The translations under genes were made by a program, and so were the position numbers. Positions 1 to 9,388 of a DNA stretch of 36,471 bases are shown here, piece by piece. Within the stretch, counting starts at the first letter, position 1, and each line of letters begins with the position of its first letter. Below the pieces are notes generated by a model. It saw only the letters and a list, made by a program, of their open reading frames with translations. It searched no databases and had not been told where the DNA came from. This DNA is from Gloeobacterales cyanobacterium ES-bin-313 (GTDB lineage Bacteria; Cyanobacteriota; Cyanobacteriia; Gloeobacterales; Gloeobacteraceae). The stretch spans positions 1 to 36,471 of the forward strand of contig JACMLN010000052.1 in the NCBI GenBank assembly GCA_014379585.1, read 5' to 3'.

Positions 1-1799
1 AAGTTGCGATCAACTTCGCGGATCACACCACCGAGTACGAAGGTCTGCCCATCGCGTAGGCGCAAGCGTTGGATATTCAGGTTGCGGCGAGTGAGCAGGG
101 TGACTAAGTTACCATTCGCGTCCCGTGTTTGGTCGTTAATCGAGCTGACTTCGGGTTTGAGCTGGACGTTGACGTAGCCGTTGTCGTCGATATTAAAGAC
201 GGAGATATCGAGGATAACGCCAACTTTGTCGATTCTGACTGTACTGGTGGTTAAACCAGTCGCGGGATCGACGTTGATCGTCGTTCCAACAATGACATCG
301 TCAGTAATGTCAAGTTTGGCATTCGTTGGCTTGGTAAAACTTTCGCCAGATTGGAGAACGATCTTTGGTGCAGCCAAGACTTTCGCTGAACCTTCTTGGA
401 TGGCCGCATCAATACGAAAGGCGATGGCGCTAATCAAAGAGTTCAGGGTGCTGAACACAAAAGTGCCGTTCGGAGATGAACCTGTACTTGTGATCGTCCC
501 TTGGGTAGTTGGTCCGATGGCTGGAGAAGCCGTACCTGGGCTACCCCCAAATGGGAGTGTTCCTCCATTGCTCAAGGAACCCAGACTGAAGTTTCCAGAG
601 GAACCACCGAAGCGAAAACCTAAGTCAGTGACATTGTTCAAGTTGATATCGACGAGTTTGACATCGATCATCACTTGGCGTTGGCGTACATCGAGTTGGG
701 CAATTTCAGCTTGGGTAATTTGTAGGGCGCGGGGTGTACCAATCACGGTCAAAGAGTTAGTCCGCGCATCGATACTGACAAACAGTTCGCCCTGCAGTGG
801 ACCTTGACCAATCGATGCACCGAGACCCGCACCAGCACCACCAGCAGCGCCACCGGCAGCAGCGCCAGCACCACCGACACCTGCAGTACTTGCACCAGTG
901 ACTTGGGCACCCAAACCACGCAGCACACCAGCGACTTGGTTGACATCAGTTTGGTTGAGTCTAAAAGTGCGAATCTGGGTCTGGAGCAGATCTTGGGCAA
1001 TATTCGTTCCGACTAACACTGTCTTGCCGACCCGTCGGCCTTTTAAGCCATTCAGGCGCAAAACAAAGTTGAAGGTATCGCCGAGTCCCTCACCCTGCAC
1101 GTCCATGGAAACCCGTTGGGTACCGACTTCGCTACTAAACAGGATGTTCAGACCAGCACGGCGAGCCAAGATCTGCAAGACTTCCCGAACAGGGGCATCT
1201 TTGAGGACTAAAGTGACCTTGTCGTTGGTGCCAAGTTCAATCGAAGGACCGACGGTGATCTCACCAATAGCGATGTCCCCGGTGGGCGGTGCGACAGCGC
1301 GAACATTAAAGCGACGGGTAGCTTCCCCATCTGGGTTGCTATCGGGCACACCTGTGCGACTGGAAACGGGTGTCTTGAGTGCAGGATCCAACAGGGGAGC
1401 ACCCAAGTCAAAAACAATCCGTGTGGCAGTGGATTCACCGGGAATGACACCGGGCGCTTGATCCAAACCGACAAGCCGAAGCCGAACGGTTTGTGAATCG
1501 ACTTGGGTGGCTTCCAAAATATCTAGATTTTGGGCAGGACGTTCGAGGCGGTAGCTGCCATCTGGATTTGGGCCAATCTTCAGCTGGGTATCGCGTAACT
1601 CAGCAACCCAGGCTTTGTCCCGCAAGGTCGTGATCACCTGCGCCCGTGGGCCTGTGCCATTTAACTCAACGACCAACTGGCGTTTGCCACCCCCTTCAAC
1701 AACCTTGATCCCAGTGATATTCGCAGCGTCGGCTGCGGTAGCCAAACAAGGGATCAAGGCGGTAGCGCAGAGAACTCCCCACACACGTAAAGCTTTCAT
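1..1799 (-). CDS. pilQ: Type IV pilus secretin PilQ, 3' end cut by window edge
   Basis: Outer-membrane secretin through which the type IV pilus leaves the cell. I translated the minus strand from ATG at 1799; it stays open for 599 codons to the window edge. The N-terminus is a signal peptide (MKALRVWGVLCATALIPCLA, then TAADA). An AMIN-like beta domain (about residues 28-130) follows, then an STN/secretin N-terminal region near LKDAPVREVLQILARRAGLN. A Gly/Ala-rich loop lies near residues 300-330 (DNA about 810-900). The secretin core contains VLAAPKIVLQSGE and ends in view at FVLGGVIREVDRN, the conserved gate region. The start overlaps the stop of the PilP-like gene by one base (TAATG), showing translational coupling. 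It is the last gene of the pilD-pilM-N-O-P-Q run. The remaining C-terminus lies left of the window. Confidence 0.93.
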   Translation of the reverse strand, partial: MKALRVWGVLCATALIPCLATAADAANITGIKVVEGGGKRQLVVELNGTGPRAQVITTLRDKAWVAELRDTQLKIGPNPDGSYRLERPAQNLDILEATQVDSQTVRLRLVGLDQAPGVIPGESTATRIVFDLGAPLLDPALKTPVSSRTGVPDSNPDGEATRRFNVRAVAPPTGDIAIGEITVGPSIELGTNDKVTLVLKDAPVREVLQILARRAGLNILFSSEVGTQRVSMDVQGEGLGDTFNFVLRLNGLKGRRVGKTVLVGTNIAQDLLQTQIRTFRLNQTDVNQVAGVLRGLGAQVTGASTAGVGGAGAAAGGAAGGAGAGLGASIGQGPLQGELFVSIDARTNSLTVIGTPRALQITQAEIAQLDVRQRQVMIDVKLVDINLNNVTDLGFRFGGSSGNFSLGSLSNGGTLPFGGSPGTASPAIGPTTQGTITSTGSSPNGTFVFSTLNSLISAIAFRIDAAIQEGSAKVLAAPKIVLQSGESFTKPTNAKLDITDDVIVGTTINVDPATGLTTSTVRIDKVGVILDISVFNIDDNGYVNVQLKPEVSSINDQTRDANGNLVTLLTRRNLNIQRLRLRDGQTFVLGGVIREVDRN

Positions 1800-2419
1800 T
1801 ATTGATTGACCTCCAGAGCACGGATAACGTCTTCCCCTTGCTCGCGGAAGACTACAGTACGAGTTTGGGCAGAAATGGACTTGACAATCGATGACTGCAC
1901 CGCGTCACCGACATGGGCAATCTCTTCGCGTCCTTGATAGGACAAAATAGCGTAGTTGTTCTTAGGTGTATCAACAATTCCGACGACAGTGATGGTCTTG
2001 GCAAAAAATTCTTTGGGCACTACGGTTGCAATCGCTGGCGGAAGCTTCACGACTTTCACGGGTTTGGCCTTAATCGCTGCGGGTGCCGTCGCCACAGTCC
2101 GAAATGGATCGTCCTTGCCCGATTGCGTTTTTGCTTGAATCAAGGCCGATTGGGGAGAGGTCACCGGGATGAGTGTGCCGCTCACGGGGGGAGCAGGCTT
2201 GGTTGGCACCACAGGGACATCGGCGATCGAAGCTGCATTTTTGGTCAAAGCAGGTTTAGGAGCACTGGCTACAACAGGAGCTTCTGGGCTGGGAGATTGC
2301 TGTTGCAAAAAATACCAGCCTCCCCCGCCAAGAGCAACGATGCCGAGGGCTACAAACAGCAGAGGATTAGGCCCCGAGCGTGTTTGCTCTACGGGCTGGA
2401 ACTGGGTGTCGTCTTGCAT
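1799..2419 (-). CDS. PilP-like type IV pilus inner-membrane/periplasmic protein
   Basis: A 206-residue protein between pilO and pilQ, the position of pilP in proteobacterial pilus operons. It has one N-terminal membrane helix (PLLFVALGIVALGGGGWYFL, about residues 19-38), then a Pro/Ala/Lys-rich linker. A C-terminal beta domain (about 140-206; YAILSYQGREEIAHVGD, then RTVVFREQGEDVIRAL) resembles the homology region of PilP/GspC proteins that contacts the secretin. Unlike classical PilP it has no lipobox cysteine and is anchored by a helix. Its likely job is to connect the PilN/PilO inner-membrane complex to PilQ. The assignment rests on position plus fold pattern, so the family name is less certain than for its neighbours. 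It lies 8 bases after pilO and overlaps the pilQ start by one base. Confidence 0.7.
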   Translation of the reverse strand: MQDDTQFQPVEQTRSGPNPLLFVALGIVALGGGGWYFLQQQSPSPEAPVVASAPKPALTKNAASIADVPVVPTKPAPPVSGTLIPVTSPQSALIQAKTQSGKDDPFRTVATAPAAIKAKPVKVVKLPPAIATVVPKEFFAKTITVVGIVDTPKNNYAILSYQGREEIAHVGDAVQSSIVKSISAQTRTVVFREQGEDVIRALEVNQ

Positions 2420-2427
2420 GGTAAGTG

Positions 2428-3111
2428 TTACTTAGGTGGGTTGGCGGGAGGAGCGGGTGCTGGGACGGCAGGTGCAGGCGGAGCACCGGATGCAGGGGCG
2501 GATATTTTTGCTCCCTGGATATAGGCTGTGAGATCGAAATCAACGGTGAGCTTCTGGGTGGTTGGCGCACCAGGCAGTAAGCTTTTGTTTTCGATCGGTT
2601 TGAGGGTGACATTTTCGATGCGCAGAATTTCTTCGAGGCGCTCGATCTTGCCAATCATCTGGAGGACATCGCTAAAACTGCCTGTCAAACTCACTTTGGC
2701 AGCCGTCGATTGGATATTCGCAACCCCATTCAGTTCAGGCATTGCCTTGATCTCGCCAGGGGTGAACTTGCGCAGATCGACGTTGCTACTTCTGGCCAAA
2801 TTGGTGACATCGATCAACAAAGAGGGCAGCTTGTCTTGGTTGGGAATCAGCGAAATGGTCGAAGCCAACAGTTTCTCAGAACGGACTTTCTGGAGAAGCA
2901 ATCCAGTCTTCTCGGCCACTTGTTGTTGCTTGGTACGAATTTCTTGTTGCTGTTGTGCAATCTGAGTATCTAGTTCTTGGATGCGGTTGTACTGGGGCAA
3001 AGTGATCTGCCACGCAATAAGGGCAACGACCAAAAGCCCTCCGCCACCCACCATCAAGGCGATTCCTCGACGATCTAGTTCAATACCAAAAAAACGTGCA
3101 GACGTAGTCAT
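2428..3111 (-). CDS. pilO: Type IV pilus assembly protein PilO
   Basis: Inner-membrane protein that pairs with PilN to form the periplasmic alignment complex. The 227 residues start with a short cytoplasmic tail (FFGIELDRRG). One membrane helix follows (about 17-36, GIALMVGGGGLLVVALIAWQ), then a Gln-rich coiled coil (about 45-80, IQELDTQIAQQQQEIRTKQQ). A ferredoxin-like periplasmic domain contains SLTGSFSDVLQMIGKIERLE, the usual PilO pattern of a short-window alignment helix. The C-terminus is Pro/Ala-rich and low in complexity. The ATG overlaps the pilN stop in an ATGA arrangement, indicating translational coupling. Confidence 0.9.
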   Translation of the reverse strand: MTTSARFFGIELDRRGIALMVGGGGLLVVALIAWQITLPQYNRIQELDTQIAQQQQEIRTKQQQVAEKTGLLLQKVRSEKLLASTISLIPNQDKLPSLLIDVTNLARSSNVDLRKFTPGEIKAMPELNGVANIQSTAAKVSLTGSFSDVLQMIGKIERLEEILRIENVTLKPIENKSLLPGAPTTQKLTVDFDLTAYIQGAKISAPASGAPPAPAVPAPAPPANPPK

Positions 3112-3818
3112 CGTACTAATTTCTCCTGCTGGACGCGACGCAGTTTTTCTAACAGGCCGACAGAACCTGTACTTTCGAGGGCAGTTACAAGTTCGCGGAG
3201 CTTGCGACCGGACAATTGCACTTTGATCTTGTAGGAGATGGTCGTTGGGCTACCATCTTTGCTCTCTTCTTTGGTGGTGTCTTGCACCGTGGCATCGCTG
3301 ACAAAAGGAGAATCCTTCAAAGTCAATTGGAAAGCAGCGACATCTTCAAATCGCAGTGCCTTCCCATCGAGCTGAACAAAATCACCTTCTTTGCTGTTGC
3401 TCGCCGCCAAAGAATTGAGCCAAACCCCTTGGGGAACCCGACGACGCAGGTCTTCCATCACCGCTGACCATGGTCTAGACAGGTCAAAGAGATTCACCAC
3501 CGCTTCGACGCGCTGACGCTCAGATTCCAGGTCTTTTTTGATGGTGGCAATTTCGGCAAGTTGGCCATTGAGTTGGGTCACTTGACCTGCCAAGTCGGCG
3601 CTTGTGCTTTCACGGGCGCTCACTTGAGAGTTAAAGAATAAGGTGATCCCGCCGACAGCCGCCAACGCCAGCACAGGTACGGCAATCCCGATCAGCAGCG
3701 GCTCGATGCCGCCAGTAGACTCGTTGAAGTCTGTTTGAGCAGGTGCAACGTAGCCACCAGTCTCCCCTGCTGGGCGATTGGGCTGGTCTTTGAGAAAGTT
3801 AATCTCAGGTACAAACAT
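3108..3818 (-). CDS. pilN: Type IV pilus assembly protein PilN
   Basis: Bitopic inner-membrane partner of PilM and PilO. I start it at ATG 3818, which gives MFVPEINFLKDQPNRPAGE. The cytoplasmic INFL motif near the N-terminus is the conserved PilM-binding segment of PilN. This start has a GAGGAG just upstream and leaves 22 bases after pilM. A frame-open start 69 bases further up would overlap pilM by 47 bases and add residues that do not look like PilN. One membrane helix lies near residues 44-65 (LLIGIAVPVLALAAVGGITL), followed by a coiled coil and a periplasmic domain containing VPQGVWLNSLAASNSKEGD, typical of PilN. Confidence 0.9.
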   Translation of the reverse strand: MFVPEINFLKDQPNRPAGETGGYVAPAQTDFNESTGGIEPLLIGIAVPVLALAAVGGITLFFNSQVSARESTSADLAGQVTQLNGQLAEIATIKKDLESERQRVEAVVNLFDLSRPWSAVMEDLRRRVPQGVWLNSLAASNSKEGDFVQLDGKALRFEDVAAFQLTLKDSPFVSDATVQDTTKEESKDGSPTTISYKIKVQLSGRKLRELVTALESTGSVGLLEKLRRVQQEKLVR

Positions 3819-3840
3819 GGGCTCCTCAGGGTGCGCTGGA

Positions 3841-4932
3841 TTAAAGACTACGAAGACCGAGGCCGAGGGCGATTCCGACCCCTGCACGGCTTTCTTCAGG
3901 AACGCTATTTTCTGGAAGTGCCAGGATCGACAGTGGGTTGATCTGCGTGACAGGTAGGGTCAAGCGCTGACTCAAAAATTGGTCGAGCTGGCTAATATTC
4001 GCCCCACTGCCTGCAAGCAGAACTTGAGCCACGGGAGCGACATTGCCTTGAGAAAGATAAAAATCGAGAGAGCGCTGAATTTCTTCGGCAAGTTCGGTGA
4101 GCACCCGACGTAGTGCCGCTACTCCCCGTCCTGAGAACGACTGATCCTCTGTACCAGCGCCACTTACCGAGGGTGTGAGGCTCTGGAGCAAGCTTGTGGC
4201 TTGGTTCGGTGGCAAGTCCAAGGTGCGGCTCAGTACTTCTCTAAATTCCCAAGTACCAAGATTGACAGTGCGCGAGAACTGTGGGACGCCCTTAATCAAA
4301 ATACTGATTTCAGTTCCCTCAGCCTGAAGAATCACAAGCGCAATGGCTTCGTCGGGTGAGTACTGCAAAAGTTGGTTGCGTAGAGCGCGAATGAGCGCAA
4401 AGCTGGCAATATCCACCGTTCTGACATTTAGGTTTGCTCGTCGAATTGCCTCGGTGTAGCTATTCACAACACTATGTTGCGCGGCAACAAGCAGCACTTC
4501 TTGGCGCTTGACCCCATCAGGGTCGATGGTGGAGTCGAGGGGTTGAAAATCGACAAATGCTTCTTCCCGTGGGAAAGGCAAGTAAAGTTCTGCTTCCTGG
4601 TTTAAAACCACTTCGCGCAGTTCGTCCGCTTGCAAGTCAGCAGGTAGTTTAATCAGCCGAATCACCGCTTCGCGGCCCGGAATAGCGGTCGAAACAGGCA
4701 AACCTTTGAGGCGATGGGTGGTCACTAAGTCTTGAATCACCGAACCCACTGCTTGGGGATCTTCGACGCGACCATCGACAACCGAATTGGCTGGAGTAGG
4801 TGCGGAGACCAGATGCTTGAGGCGCAGGCGGCTGCCCCGTTTTTCGAGTTGTGCAATCGTTACCTGCTCGGAATTGATTTCAATCCCGATGCCGCCCTTG
4901 CTACCGAATAAGTTTGCGAATACGCTTGCCAC
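3841..4932 (-). CDS. pilM: Type IV pilus assembly ATPase-fold protein PilM
   Basis: Cytoplasmic actin-fold protein that binds the N-terminus of PilN and links the pilus motor to the envelope complex. The 363-residue length is normal. GIEINSEQVTIAQLEKRG near the N-terminus is the first phosphate-loop region. ELYLPFPREEAFVDFQPL and the later LAGSGANISQLDQFLSQRL are conserved PilM blocks, the latter forming the adenosine side of the fold. Start is GTG at 4932, with AGGGA about 8 bases upstream. It lies 43 bases downstream of the prepilin peptidase gene and begins the M-N-O-P-Q series. Confidence 0.93.
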   Translation of the reverse strand: MASVFANLFGSKGGIGIEINSEQVTIAQLEKRGSRLRLKHLVSAPTPANSVVDGRVEDPQAVGSVIQDLVTTHRLKGLPVSTAIPGREAVIRLIKLPADLQADELREVVLNQEAELYLPFPREEAFVDFQPLDSTIDPDGVKRQEVLLVAAQHSVVNSYTEAIRRANLNVRTVDIASFALIRALRNQLLQYSPDEAIALVILQAEGTEISILIKGVPQFSRTVNLGTWEFREVLSRTLDLPPNQATSLLQSLTPSVSGAGTEDQSFSGRGVAALRRVLTELAEEIQRSLDFYLSQGNVAPVAQVLLAGSGANISQLDQFLSQRLTLPVTQINPLSILALPENSVPEESRAGVGIALGLGLRSL

Positions 4933-4975
4933 GTTTGTATCCCTGACTGATGAAAAAATGATGGAACGGTGAATT

Positions 4976-5884
4976 TCAGATGAAATTCAGGTAACTTGCA
5001 ATCAATATTTCCCCAAACAGTAGCCCACCTACCCCTCCTAACGCTAGAAATGGACCAAAAGGAAAGGGTTCTTCTCGTTTTAGCTGTCCGGTGGCAATTG
5101 CCACCACGCCGATTACGGCTCCCAGAGTAAAGCCAAGTGCTAAACCGACCAACAAAAGCTGCCAACCCAACCAGACACCCATCATTGCAGCTAGGATTGC
5201 ATCGCCACCACCCATCGCTTCTTTACCCATTACCTTTTCGCCAACAAAGCTAATCGTATCGAAAAGACCGATGCCCAAAAGCAGCCCGTAGAGACTATCT
5301 ACAAGTCCTGGTGGTCCTGCATTGCCAAGCCCCGTCGCCCAGATCGGATAAAAAGTCCGAAATATCAGTCCAACGAGGATACCTGCGCGGGTCAGCTCGC
5401 TGGGCAGTTCCATAATATCGATGTCGATCAAGCTCAGGGCGAGCAGAACAGCGATAAAAAATCCCCAAGCGCTCATCTCGACCAGGCTTGTGGGCGTAAA
5501 GCTAGCCTGAAAGTGAAGGGCAAGACCCGCAAAAAGCACTGCTCCCGCCAATTCAACCGCTGGGTAGCGCCAAGAAATGCTCGTGCTGCAATGTTTGCAC
5601 TTGCCACCAAGTATTGCCCAACCAAAGATCGGTATATTTTCAGTGGCACCGAGGGGTGTCTTGCACTGCGGACAGGCGGATGGGGGCCATATTAAAGAAA
5701 GCCCTTGGGGTAGGCGATAGGCGACGACATTCACGAAGCTGCCTACGGCTGCACCGATCACAATCCAATAAAGCAGGGCAAACCACACAGCGTCATTCAC
5801 TCCAAAGGCGAGTGTTTTTAGAGTACCCCGCCAGACCCTTCTGACCAGTACACTAAGAATCGCCCAGTCTTTAAATGGTTCCAT
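4976..5884 (-). CDS. pilD: Prepilin peptidase / N-methyltransferase (PilD family)
   Basis: Polytopic aspartic peptidase that cleaves prepilin leader peptides and methylates the new N-terminus. The zinc-finger-like cytoplasmic loop is present (CPQC and CKHC pairs), as in the bifunctional form. The two catalytic aspartate regions are [14 protein letters not shown] and the GxGD-type [13 protein letters not shown]. About seven membrane helices are visible. The start is uncertain. ATG 5884 (MEPFKDW) has GGAG close upstream; ATG/TTG further up overlaps mtnP more; GTG at 5800 ([12 protein letters not shown]) would best match the short N-terminus usual in the family. The ATG at 5884 and the mtnP ATG at 5883 share the CATG palindrome, so any pil promoter must lie inside mtnP or inside this N-terminal stretch. 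Confidence 0.92.
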   Translation of the reverse strand: MEPFKDWAILSVLVRRVWRGTLKTLAFGVNDAVWFALLYWIVIGAAVGSFVNVVAYRLPQGLSLIWPPSACPQCKTPLGATENIPIFGWAILGGKCKHCSTSISWRYPAVELAGAVLFAGLALHFQASFTPTSLVEMSAWGFFIAVLLALSLIDIDIMELPSELTRAGILVGLIFRTFYPIWATGLGNAGPPGLVDSLYGLLLGIGLFDTISFVGEKVMGKEAMGGGDAILAAMMGVWLGWQLLLVGLALGFTLGAVIGVVAIATGQLKREEPFPFGPFLALGGVGGLLFGEILIASYLNFI

Positions 5885-6767
5885 GTCTCCAAAAGCACGT
5901 ATCGGCATCATCGGTGGTAGCGGTCTCTATCAGATGGCCGACCTTACCGACCGCGAAGAAGTTTTCATCGAAACACCCTTCGGAAAGCCTTCCGATGCTT
6001 TTATTCTCGGTACCCTCGCAGGTGAGCGGGTTGCATTCTTACCCCGCCATGGTCGAGGCCATCGTCTTTTGCCCAGTGAACTGCCTTTTCAGGCAAATAT
6101 CTACGCCCTTAAACTTCTCGGTGTGCAGTACATTCTTTCCGCCTCCGCAGTTGGTTCCTTAAAAGAAGCCTATCCTCCCTGCGATGTCGTACTCCCCGAT
6201 CAGTTCTTGGATCGCACCAAAGATCGCCCCTCGACTTTTTTCGGCGATGGCCTTGTCGCACACATCACTTTTGAGCAGCCCATTTCTCCAGAACTGATCC
6301 AAATCGTTGCCGAAGCTGCCCAATCCTTAAATGTAGGGATTCACGTCGGCGGCACCTACGTCTGTATGGAAGGCCCTGCTTTTTCGACATTAGCCGAATC
6401 TCGCCTCTACCGCAGTTGGGGTATGGACATCATTGGTATGACAAATTTGCAAGAAGCCAAACTCGCCCGTGAAGCCGAGATCGCCTACGTGACCATTGCC
6501 TTCGTCACCGATTACGACTGTTGGCACCCCGACCACGGCAGTGTCAGCATCGAAATGATCCTCGAAAACCTCGGCAAAAATGCGGTTCTTGCCCAATCAC
6601 TGATTAAAGCCACTGTCGAACGTCTACACACTTCTGCACCTGTTTGCGGAAGTCACAGCGCCCTCAAATTCGCCTTGCTCACCGCTCCGGAAATTGTCCC
6701 TGAAACTACCAAGCACAAACTCGCTGCGATTCTTGACGCTTATCCTCAATACCATCCAGTTTCGTAG
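5883..6767 (+). CDS. mtnP: S-methyl-5'-thioadenosine phosphorylase
   Basis: Phosphorolyses 5'-methylthioadenosine to adenine and 5-methylthioribose-1-phosphate, the entry step of methionine salvage, in the cytoplasm. The 294-residue length fits. The N-terminal phosphate loop is [31 protein letters not shown] is the conserved block carrying phosphate- and substrate-binding residues. [20 protein letters not shown] and [19 protein letters not shown] form the purine/ribose pocket typical of [14 protein letters not shown] is the MTAP-type C-terminal block. It is divergent from the pil operon and has no partner gene of methionine salvage next to it here. Confidence 0.95.
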   Translation: MSPKARIGIIGGSGLYQMADLTDREEVFIETPFGKPSDAFILGTLAGERVAFLPRHGRGHRLLPSELPFQANIYALKLLGVQYILSASAVGSLKEAYPPCDVVLPDQFLDRTKDRPSTFFGDGLVAHITFEQPISPELIQIVAEAAQSLNVGIHVGGTYVCMEGPAFSTLAESRLYRSWGMDIIGMTNLQEAKLAREAEIAYVTIAFVTDYDCWHPDHGSVSIEMILENLGKNAVLAQSLIKATVERLHTSAPVCGSHSALKFALLTAPEIVPETTKHKLAAILDAYPQYHPVS

Positions 6768-7057
6768 TTGAGGATCAATGTTCACCGCTGTTGGATGGGG
6801 TAGAAACGCTTTACATATAGAATTCTTGCGTGGTATTTTGAGTGGGAAAAACTAATCCCTGAACATATATGCAACTCTCCTTCCTGCGCATTTCAAGCTT
6901 AATCCTGCTCTCGCTTAAGAATTCCTCTACGGATTCTCTCTTGGAGTTCTCCAGCAATGGCATACTAATATTGTGCAAATTCTTAAGTTAATGTACAGAC
7001 AAAATCTCACTGCGAACTCCCTTTTCGATTCTTTGCCTCTCTACTCTGAGTTTTGCC
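6768..7057. other. Intergenic region before the Kelch gene
   Basis: This is 290 bases between mtnP and the Kelch-protein gene. It is AT-richer than the mtnP side. I see no convincing gene, RNA, long inverted repeat or clear sigma-70 promoter. A short open frame from about 6973 continues into the Kelch gene in another frame and has no support. Confidence 0.5.
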
Positions 7058-9313
7058 ATGTTCTCTACCCTTTCACGTCGTTGGTTTCATCTATTGACTG
7101 CTTTGCTAATCGCCTTTGTGGATATAGCACCTTCGAGCGCTACTTCAAACCCAAACCAATTCTCAGTGGCTTTGCAAGCAGATTGTCTTGGCTGTACTCT
7201 CTCTGAGCAATTTCCAGCTCTTCACTCACAACTGCAAGGCGAAGTCGAATGGAAAACTCGGACACATCAATTTGGGAAGCAAATCCTAGTGGGACTTGAG
7301 GCGACACTTGACTCTACCAATATCCAACCACCGTTGGGGCTAAAACCCCTTGAGCAGCAAGCGTGGATGTCCATGGCGCAAAGAGATCAGATGCACCTAT
7401 TTTTACCCCCCACCTACAACGGCATCACAGTTGTTGAACAGGGAAAAGTACGGGTGGAAGTGCAACCACTTAGAGCACAATCGGCAAAGGCTGAACGACA
7501 GGGTAAGGTGCTTGTCTACAAGAATGCTTATCCCAACACAGATAGCCTTCAAGTCGTCAAGCAAGGTCAGAGTGAGGAGTTTTTGTACCTACACAACAGC
7601 ACGTCACCCACGATTTTTGACTATAAAGTGAAAGTCAGCCAAGGAGTGAAGATTCGCTCTGTGGCAGGGAGTATTGCGTTTGTAGACAGCCGAGGTCAAG
7701 GAGTGCGCATCGAGCGACCCTGGTTGGTGGATAGCGCTGGCAAACGCAGTGAAACGGCTGTGCATTGGCAGATCCTTGAGGGAGGAAAGCGCTTAAGGCT
7801 GGTAGTGATGCCTTTGGGATTGCGCTATCCGCTGGTCGTGGATCCCTCTTGGACGATTACTGGCTCGATGAGCACGGAGAGGTATTTACATACAGCAACA
7901 TTGTTGCCCAATAGTAAAGTCCTTGTTGCAGGGGGAGGCACTCAGAGTGGTTCTGGAATATCAAATAGCGCGGAGTTATACGACCCTCAAACTGGTACCT
8001 GGAGCAGCACTGGCTCTTTAAATATAGCTAGGTACCAACACACAGCTACATTATTGCCAAACGGCAAGGTTTTGGTAGCAGGAGGAGTAGGCACTGAATT
8101 CACCAATGGAACTAACACTTTAAATAACGTAGAACTGTACGACATTTCCACAGGCACTTGGACAGTTACAAACTCCATGAGTGCGAAAAGGTACCTTCAC
8201 ACCGCCACATTACTTCCCAATGGCAAAGTCCTCATAGCTGGAGGAGGAGTTGTCGGAACCAGCAGCATCACTGCTTTGAGCAGTGCAGACTTGTACGATC
8301 CACAGACAAACACTTGGAGCAACACGGGTTCAATGAAAGGGGCTAGAACTAATCACACAGCGACACTATTGTCCAATGGTAAGGTTCTTGTTGCAGGTGG
8401 CATTGATGGCATTAGCCTGAGCACTGCTGAGTTATACAATCCGCAGACTGCTTCCTGGACAACCACTGGCTCCATGAACATGGAAAGGTACTCTTACACA
8501 GCAACATTGCTATCTAATGGCAAGGTACTTGTTGCAGGAGAAGGAGGCAGCAATGGAAGTGCTGAGTTATTCGATCCTCAGACTGACACTTGGAGTATGA
8601 CTGGCTTCATGAACAAAGCTAGATCAAGCCATACAGCAACGCTATTAGCTAATGGCAAGGTGCTCATTGCGGGAGGAATCAGCAGCAGCGGATACTTAAG
8701 TAGTGCCGAGTTATACGACCTGCAAAGTGGCACTTGGAGCATCACCGACTCTTTAAATACTCCTAGATCCTGGCACACAGCAACTTTGTTACCTGATGGC
8801 AAAGTGCTTGTGACAGGGGGACAATATATCCCCAATCAAATTTTCAATGTTTTGAATAGTGCAGAGGTTTATAACTCGGCAGCAACAAGTCTAGGTTTCT
8901 ATCCCATATCAGCATGTCGGATTGTTGATACCAGAAATACTGCCTCGTCAAACCTGCCTATCGGTAGTCCAGTGACTTACACAGTCAACCAAGGAGGTGC
9001 TACTTTCGACTACAGCTCTCAAGGTGGAAGTGCTTCAGGCTGTGGAATTCCAACAGATGCTAAGGCTGTCTTCTTCAACTTTGTTGCTGTTAACGCAGCA
9101 GGCTCTGGCCATCTCCAAGCTTGGCCTTTTGGTACCTTCATTCCAACTGCCAGCGTTCTGAACTACGCGAACGCTCCTGGGTTGAATATTGCAAATGGCA
9201 TTGTCTTACCTGTGTGCGATCCATCGGCAGCAACTTGCACTAAGGATTTGAATCTGCAGGCAAATCAGTCAACTATCAAGTTGGTTGTGGACGTAGTTGG
9301 CTACTTTAAGTAG
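7058..9313 (+). CDS. Secreted Kelch-repeat protein with C-terminal VDTRNT-type domain
   Basis: A 751-residue exported protein. Residues 1-29 are a signal peptide (RRWFHLLTALLIAFVDIAPS). A beta-rich N-terminal region (about 30-265) ends in LRYPLVVDPSW, a motif often preceding Kelch domains in secreted bacterial proteins. Seven Kelch repeats follow (about 269-610), each with the core HTATLL.NGKVLVAGG and a later AELYDPQTGTW-like strand; seven blades would close a propeller. The C-terminal part (about 615-751) has CRIVDTRNT, SGCGIPTDAKAVFFNFVAVN, SVLNYANAPGLNIANGIVLP and ends VVDVVGYFK. This is a stand-alone beta module seen at the ends of secreted bacterial proteins. Its role is unknown; extracellular adhesion or glycan binding is a guess. 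It is monocistronic, and base use is AT-richer than mtnP, hinting at acquisition. Confidence 0.9.
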   Translation: MFSTLSRRWFHLLTALLIAFVDIAPSSATSNPNQFSVALQADCLGCTLSEQFPALHSQLQGEVEWKTRTHQFGKQILVGLEATLDSTNIQPPLGLKPLEQQAWMSMAQRDQMHLFLPPTYNGITVVEQGKVRVEVQPLRAQSAKAERQGKVLVYKNAYPNTDSLQVVKQGQSEEFLYLHNSTSPTIFDYKVKVSQGVKIRSVAGSIAFVDSRGQGVRIERPWLVDSAGKRSETAVHWQILEGGKRLRLVVMPLGLRYPLVVDPSWTITGSMSTERYLHTATLLPNSKVLVAGGGTQSGSGISNSAELYDPQTGTWSSTGSLNIARYQHTATLLPNGKVLVAGGVGTEFTNGTNTLNNVELYDISTGTWTVTNSMSAKRYLHTATLLPNGKVLIAGGGVVGTSSITALSSADLYDPQTNTWSNTGSMKGARTNHTATLLSNGKVLVAGGIDGISLSTAELYNPQTASWTTTGSMNMERYSYTATLLSNGKVLVAGEGGSNGSAELFDPQTDTWSMTGFMNKARSSHTATLLANGKVLIAGGISSSGYLSSAELYDLQSGTWSITDSLNTPRSWHTATLLPDGKVLVTGGQYIPNQIFNVLNSAEVYNSAATSLGFYPISACRIVDTRNTASSNLPIGSPVTYTVNQGGATFDYSSQGGSASGCGIPTDAKAVFFNFVAVNAAGSGHLQAWPFGTFIPTASVLNYANAPGLNIANGIVLPVCDPSAATCTKDLNLQANQSTIKLVVDVVGYFK
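7861..8880 (+). repeat. Seven in-frame Kelch repeats
   Basis: Seven degenerate direct repeats of about 140-160 bases inside the secreted Kelch gene. Each encodes a variant of HTATLLPNGKVLVAGG followed by an AELYDPQTGTW strand and a short (G/S)SMN-type link. Insert lengths vary between blades 1-3 and 4-7. They are protein repeats, not a CRISPR array or satellite. Confidence 0.9.
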
Positions 9314-9388
9314 TCGTTAGCCGTTATAGTAGAGACCTCTCGATGTTTCCTGCATCCTCCTAATGGCAAGCTTTCTGGCAGGTTAGCT

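Noticed and set aside
181-807. Plus-strand open frame of about 208 codons inside the secretin gene
   Set aside because: It is antisense to clearly recognisable PilQ secretin sequence and encodes no plausible protein.
1913-2524. Plus-strand open frame opposite the PilP-like and PilO genes
   Set aside because: It is Gly/Arg-rich shadow translation of genes with clear pilus assembly features on the other strand.
7861-8880. Evenly spaced repeats that could suggest a CRISPR or satellite array
   Set aside because: The repeats are degenerate, over 140 bases long and in frame; they encode Kelch blades.
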